A stretch of DNA of 64,000 bases, from assembly GCF_015223055.1 (NCBI RefSeq), contig NZ_JADFBX010000015.1, positions 62,001-126,000 of the forward strand. The letters are read 5' to 3'. Shown one piece after another: positions 61,586 through 64,000 of this stretch; within the stretch, counting starts at the first letter, position 1; the number at the start of each line of letters is the position of its first letter. The position numbers and the translations under genes were made by a program. This stretch comes from Pedobacter sp. MC2016-24. Its GTDB lineage: Bacteria; Bacteroidota; Bacteroidia; Sphingobacteriales; Sphingobacteriaceae. The notes under the pieces were generated by a model. It was not told where the DNA came from. It saw only the letters and a list, made by a program, of their open reading frames with translations, and made no database searches.

Positions 61586-61604
61586 ATATTTCCTTTATTT
61601 GTAA

Positions 61605-62093
61605 ATGCCACTTATCCGTTTAGAAACTTTCATTAATGCTGATCGCGCCATTGTCTTTGACTTAGCCAGAAGCATTGATCTTCATCAGATCTCAACAGCA
61701 CACACAAACGAGCGGGCAATTGCAGGTAAAACCTCAGGATTGATTGAATTGAATGAGTCCGTAACATGGGAAGCTAAACACTTTGGAATTGTACAGCGCC
61801 TTACCTCCAAAATTACAGGAATGGAACGTCCTGATTATTTTGTTGACGAAATGGTTTCCGGAGCTTTTAAGTCGTTTAAACACGAACACCTATTTGAGGA
61901 GAAAGGCGAAGGCACGCTGATGGTTGACTTATTTAATTATGTTTCGCCAATTGGAATTCTAGGCCATCTGGCAGATGTGTTGTTTCTCAAAAAGTATATG
62001 ACAAATTTATTAGTGAAAAGAAACGAAGTCATAAAAGAACATGCTGAACATTGGTTAAAGCAAGTTCAATCTGGTATTGATAAAATTGGCTAA
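61605..62093 (+). CDS. SRPBCC (START-like) domain protein
   Basis: 162 residues, one SRPBCC module. The family features are the start RLETFINADRAIVFDLARSI, the mid strand TKITGMERPDYFVDEMVSGA-like segment, and a final helix FLKKYMTNLLVKRNEVIKEH. These small proteins bind hydrophobic ligands; function unknown. It begins 20 bp after the end of a gene fragment and converges with the membrane-protein gene. Confidence 0.8.
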   Translation: MPLIRLETFINADRAIVFDLARSIDLHQISTAHTNERAIAGKTSGLIELNESVTWEAKHFGIVQRLTSKITGMERPDYFVDEMVSGAFKSFKHEHLFEEKGEGTLMVDLFNYVSPIGILGHLADVLFLKKYMTNLLVKRNEVIKEHAEHWLKQVQSGIDKIG

Positions 62094-62097
62094 AATC

Positions 62098-63276
62098 TTA
62101 CTGATTTTCTACTACATACCAGGGAATTTCCATTTTCCCTTTAAAAAGATAAATGTTTACATGATCTCCGATTTTAGTCTCAGCATAGGTGTCTCCTGAA
62201 ACATCTACTTCGTCGCTTTCTTTAACCGGTCCCCATGGACTTAGGGTCAGGTAATAAGCGGTTGACTTTCTTCCGCTTATTCTCTTTTCCAACACATCTG
62301 AAGTATATTTTGAGGGTGGGGTTGAGTCATATACGCAGTTGAAACCAGTTACAACACCATAACCATAGGCAAAACTGATTACAGCGCAAAATACAATCAT
62401 AAATATGGTTTGCTTATTGAATTGTTCAAACTCTTTGTTTTTCAGCACCAGCAATACCAACAGGGCAGTAGCAAGTAAACCTACAGGAGCCCATACATTG
62501 GAATGGTCCAGGATGTGAAACGTCAACAGGGATTTTAAAAGCAACCCCGTGATACTGCCAAAGAAACCAAAGAAAATGGATGGATACGGGCTGTTTTTAT
62601 TTTCGTCCAAACGGATCAGGCCTTTATAATAGCGCAATACCAAGACAGAAACTACTGTAAATATAGCCGTTGCAATCCAGGTATAGTGGAGGTAATCACC
62701 AGCAATAAAAAGAGAAACTGCAAGCACAACGCCAATGATATTGATTATTCTCGCCGTTCTTTTTGCAGCAACCAGCGCCAGCTCCCGTTCTGCTGTGGTT
62801 TGCCCATAATCTACATTGACAAGCAAGCGCTCCTGTTCTTCCGCTTTTTCTGCAATGTCAATATCCTGGAAATGTGTGGACATCCAGGTTTCCAGTTCAG
62901 CGATGTTTCCAAAATAAGTACTGATGTTTATGTTTTTTCCTTTATCAGCTAAGGGATGGATGCGCAGGTATTTGTCATCCGTCTTAAATCCTTTTACATG
63001 GATAAACAGCAGTTCCCGGGTTCCAAAAGCGCTGATGAATTCAAACTTATCTTTATGCACTACTAATTTTCCTTTTAATGCTTCTACTATGGCATAAACC
63101 AGTAAGAAGAGTCCAAGAAATATACAAGCAATGAATGTCCAGTTGCCGGTATCAGCGGGATTGCTGATGGCGGCTTTGGTACAAATTACCAATCCCACCA
63201 ATGCGCCCAAAGCAAGTACAGCACAGGTAACTACAATAAAGATCTGCCATCCCCTGGCCAGCGAAAAAGTTTTCAT
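62098..63276 (-). CDS. Uncharacterised polytopic membrane protein
   Basis: 392 residues. About eight hydrophobic segments (two at 10-65, a soluble domain with TRELLFIHVKGFKTDDKYLR, then about six from 175 to 320), and a C-terminal soluble part DTYAETKIGDHVNIYLFKGK. No family recognised. The soluble parts resemble those of the DUF3592-like protein at 34037. 39 bp behind the 83-residue gene on the same strand. Confidence 0.65.
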   Translation of the reverse strand: MKTFSLARGWQIFIVVTCAVLALGALVGLVICTKAAISNPADTGNWTFIACIFLGLFLLVYAIVEALKGKLVVHKDKFEFISAFGTRELLFIHVKGFKTDDKYLRIHPLADKGKNINISTYFGNIAELETWMSTHFQDIDIAEKAEEQERLLVNVDYGQTTAERELALVAAKRTARIINIIGVVLAVSLFIAGDYLHYTWIATAIFTVVSVLVLRYYKGLIRLDENKNSPYPSIFFGFFGSITGLLLKSLLTFHILDHSNVWAPVGLLATALLVLLVLKNKEFEQFNKQTIFMIVFCAVISFAYGYGVVTGFNCVYDSTPPSKYTSDVLEKRISGRKSTAYYLTLSPWGPVKESDEVDVSGDTYAETKIGDHVNIYLFKGKMEIPWYVVENQ

Positions 63277-63284
63277 ATAGAGAA

Positions 63285-63315
63285 CGATTTTTTCTGCAAA
63301 GAAATGAAAAAATCG
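63285..63315. repeat. Perfect inverted repeat between two membrane-protein genes
   Basis: CGATTTTTT (63285-63293) and AAAAAATCG (63307-63315). It starts directly after the stop of the 83-residue gene and lies before the start of the next gene on the - strand; a possible attenuator or stabilising hairpin. Confidence 0.4.
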
Positions 63316-63567
63316 CTAAATATTTCTGAGTGTTTTCTCTTTTCTAACCCCTTTCAGAGAGCTGTAGGTTGTGATTCCTGTACCAGCAAATACAATAGGG
63401 AGGAATAAGAAGACGTTAATCTTACCACCTTTAGCAATTAACAGGTAAATACCTATGGCCAGGATGAGGGTGCAACTGACCGTGGTGAGTATGACACTCG
63501 TTTTATAAATATTTTCATATTTGAGCAATTCTTCATTGCTCATGTCCTGTGGTGTTTTAACTGCCAT
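63316..63567 (-). CDS. Small two-helix membrane protein
   Basis: 83 residues. A short cytoplasmic N-terminus with SNEELLKYENIYKTS, then helices at about 25-45 and 52-68 (FLFLPIVFAGTGITTYS). No family recognised. Likely transcribed with the downstream polytopic protein gene. Confidence 0.6.
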   Translation of the reverse strand: MAVKTPQDMSNEELLKYENIYKTSVILTTVSCTLILAIGIYLLIAKGGKINVFLFLPIVFAGTGITTYSSLKGVRKEKTLRNI

Positions 63568-63643
63568 AAAAATTAGTTAGCGTTTATAGATGATCAAATA
63601 TTGGGAGTTTAATTGGATTTTGCAAACAATTCCAGGATAAAGC

Positions 63644-63711
63644 TTTTCATCACATTTGATGGCGTTTTCGTCACATTTTTAACAGGTGCATGCTAAAACG
63701 ATGTATCCTTG
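63644..63711 (+). promoter_or_regulatory. Tandem TTTCNTCACATTT operator-like repeat and weak promoter
   Basis: TTTTCATCACATTT (63644-63657) and TTTTCGTCACATTT (63665-63678), 21 bp apart, then TATCCTTG (63704-63711), a -7 element one base off consensus. The gap from the second repeat to the -7 element is 25 bp, as in the site before the hydrolase gene at 51439. In the same orientation relative to the gene. Confidence 0.7.
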
Positions 63712-63715
63712 CCGG

Positions 63716-64000
63716 ATGCAAAATATAAAGAAATTCTGGTTATATATCTTTCTCACTGTGAGTTCAACAGGTATGTTTGGAGCAGCATATGCCCAACAAA
63801 TTAAATTAACTGATCAATTGATGGTAAATATCCATTCTGTCACAGAGCAGATGGACCGTTCCTTTTACATACAATTACCCAGGAATTATGGCAAGGTAAA
63901 TAAACAATATCCGCTAATTATATTGTTAGATGCTCAGGATAAAACCCTTTACAATTATACTTCATCAACTATTGACAGGCTAACCTGGACTAACGATATT
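63716..64000 (+). CDS. Alpha/beta hydrolase (esterase-like), N-terminal part cut by window edge
   Basis: 95 codons from the ATG at 63716 to the edge of the window, still open. Signal peptide MQNIKKFWLYIFLTVSSTGM-like, cut near AYAQQ. The mature start SVTEQMDRSFYIQLPRNYGK followed by YPLIILLDAQD fits putative esterases of the IroE/enterochelin-esterase type (family recalled). The catalytic residues lie beyond the window. Its promoter shares tandem repeats with another hydrolase gene. Confidence 0.75.
   Translation, partial: MQNIKKFWLYIFLTVSSTGMFGAAYAQQIKLTDQLMVNIHSVTEQMDRSFYIQLPRNYGKVNKQYPLIILLDAQDKTLYNYTSSTIDRLTWTNDI

Noticed and set aside
1..64000. CRISPR arrays, tRNA, rRNA, insertion sequences, prophage
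   Set aside because: I saw no regular spaced repeats, cloverleaf structures, rRNA-like conserved stretches, transposase or integrase frames. This was a reading by eye, so small RNAs could be missed.

Overview
The window is a chromosomal segment of a Bacteroidota bacterium, most likely family Sphingobacteriaceae (Pedobacter or a close relative). Reasons: an ECF sigma/FecR/SusC/SusD set, promoters of the Bacteroidota type (-7 element TAnnTTTG), almost no Shine-Dalgarno sequences, LytS/LytTR two-component pairs, AraC and TPR-LuxR regulators, and a compact zeaxanthin-type carotenoid operon. AT-rich DNA, densely coding, no rRNA, tRNA, CRISPR array, insertion sequence or prophage seen. The genus is inferred from overall character, not from a marker gene.

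Layout. 1-9.7 kb: the end of a CcsBA-type cytochrome c synthase, a cold-shock protein, a Kv-like channel with a zinc-ribbon tail, a DUF2625-like protein, a small ABC transporter/Rossmann-protein operon, a TPR protein, an exported endonuclease/phosphatase-family protein, DoxX and an outer-membrane beta-barrel. 9.8-15.7 kb: a VOC protein, then a seven-gene overlapping operon: a MerR regulator with a B12-binding photoreceptor domain (CarH type), phytoene desaturase, phytoene synthase, an uncharacterised exported protein, IPP isomerase, carotene hydroxylase and lycopene cyclase. 15.9-22.5 kb: an ECF sigma/FecR/SusC/SusD cell-surface signalling and uptake unit with no enzymes attached. 22.6-30.9 kb: MocR regulator, MFS exporter with divergent AraC regulator, MsrB, a metallophosphoesterase and a TPR-LuxR regulator.

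31.2-36 kb: a poorly characterised membrane/SUKH-like/lipoprotein gene block, then UspA. 36.4-44.9 kb: DUF808, a choloylglycine-hydrolase-family enzyme, a LytS/LytTR pair, a barrel protein, a TonB-like protein and DUF2314 and DUF4253-like lipoproteins. 45-54 kb: a three-PAS histidine kinase, a truncated PAS/DHp protein, exported proteins, a PQQ sugar dehydrogenase, an alpha/beta hydrolase, and a DKNYY-like membrane protein. 54-64 kb: HipBA with a palindromic operator, AraC + SDR, a serine hydrolase, a second LytS/LytTR pair, a scar holding two truncated gene ends, an SRPBCC protein, membrane proteins and the start of an esterase.

Most interesting: (1) nearly identical tandem repeats (TTTTCNTCACATTT, 21 bp apart), each ending exactly 25 bp before a weak -7 element, in front of two different alpha/beta hydrolase genes 12 kb apart, which looks like an uncharacterised regulon, possibly LytTR-driven; (2) the CarH-like regulator keeps Wx9EH and the lower-axial His but lacks the light-state His ligand; (3) an operon with a tandemly duplicated SUKH-like protein, in a window rich in orphan families often linked to immunity to polymorphic toxins; (4) a head-on gene-fragment junction at about 61.49 kb.
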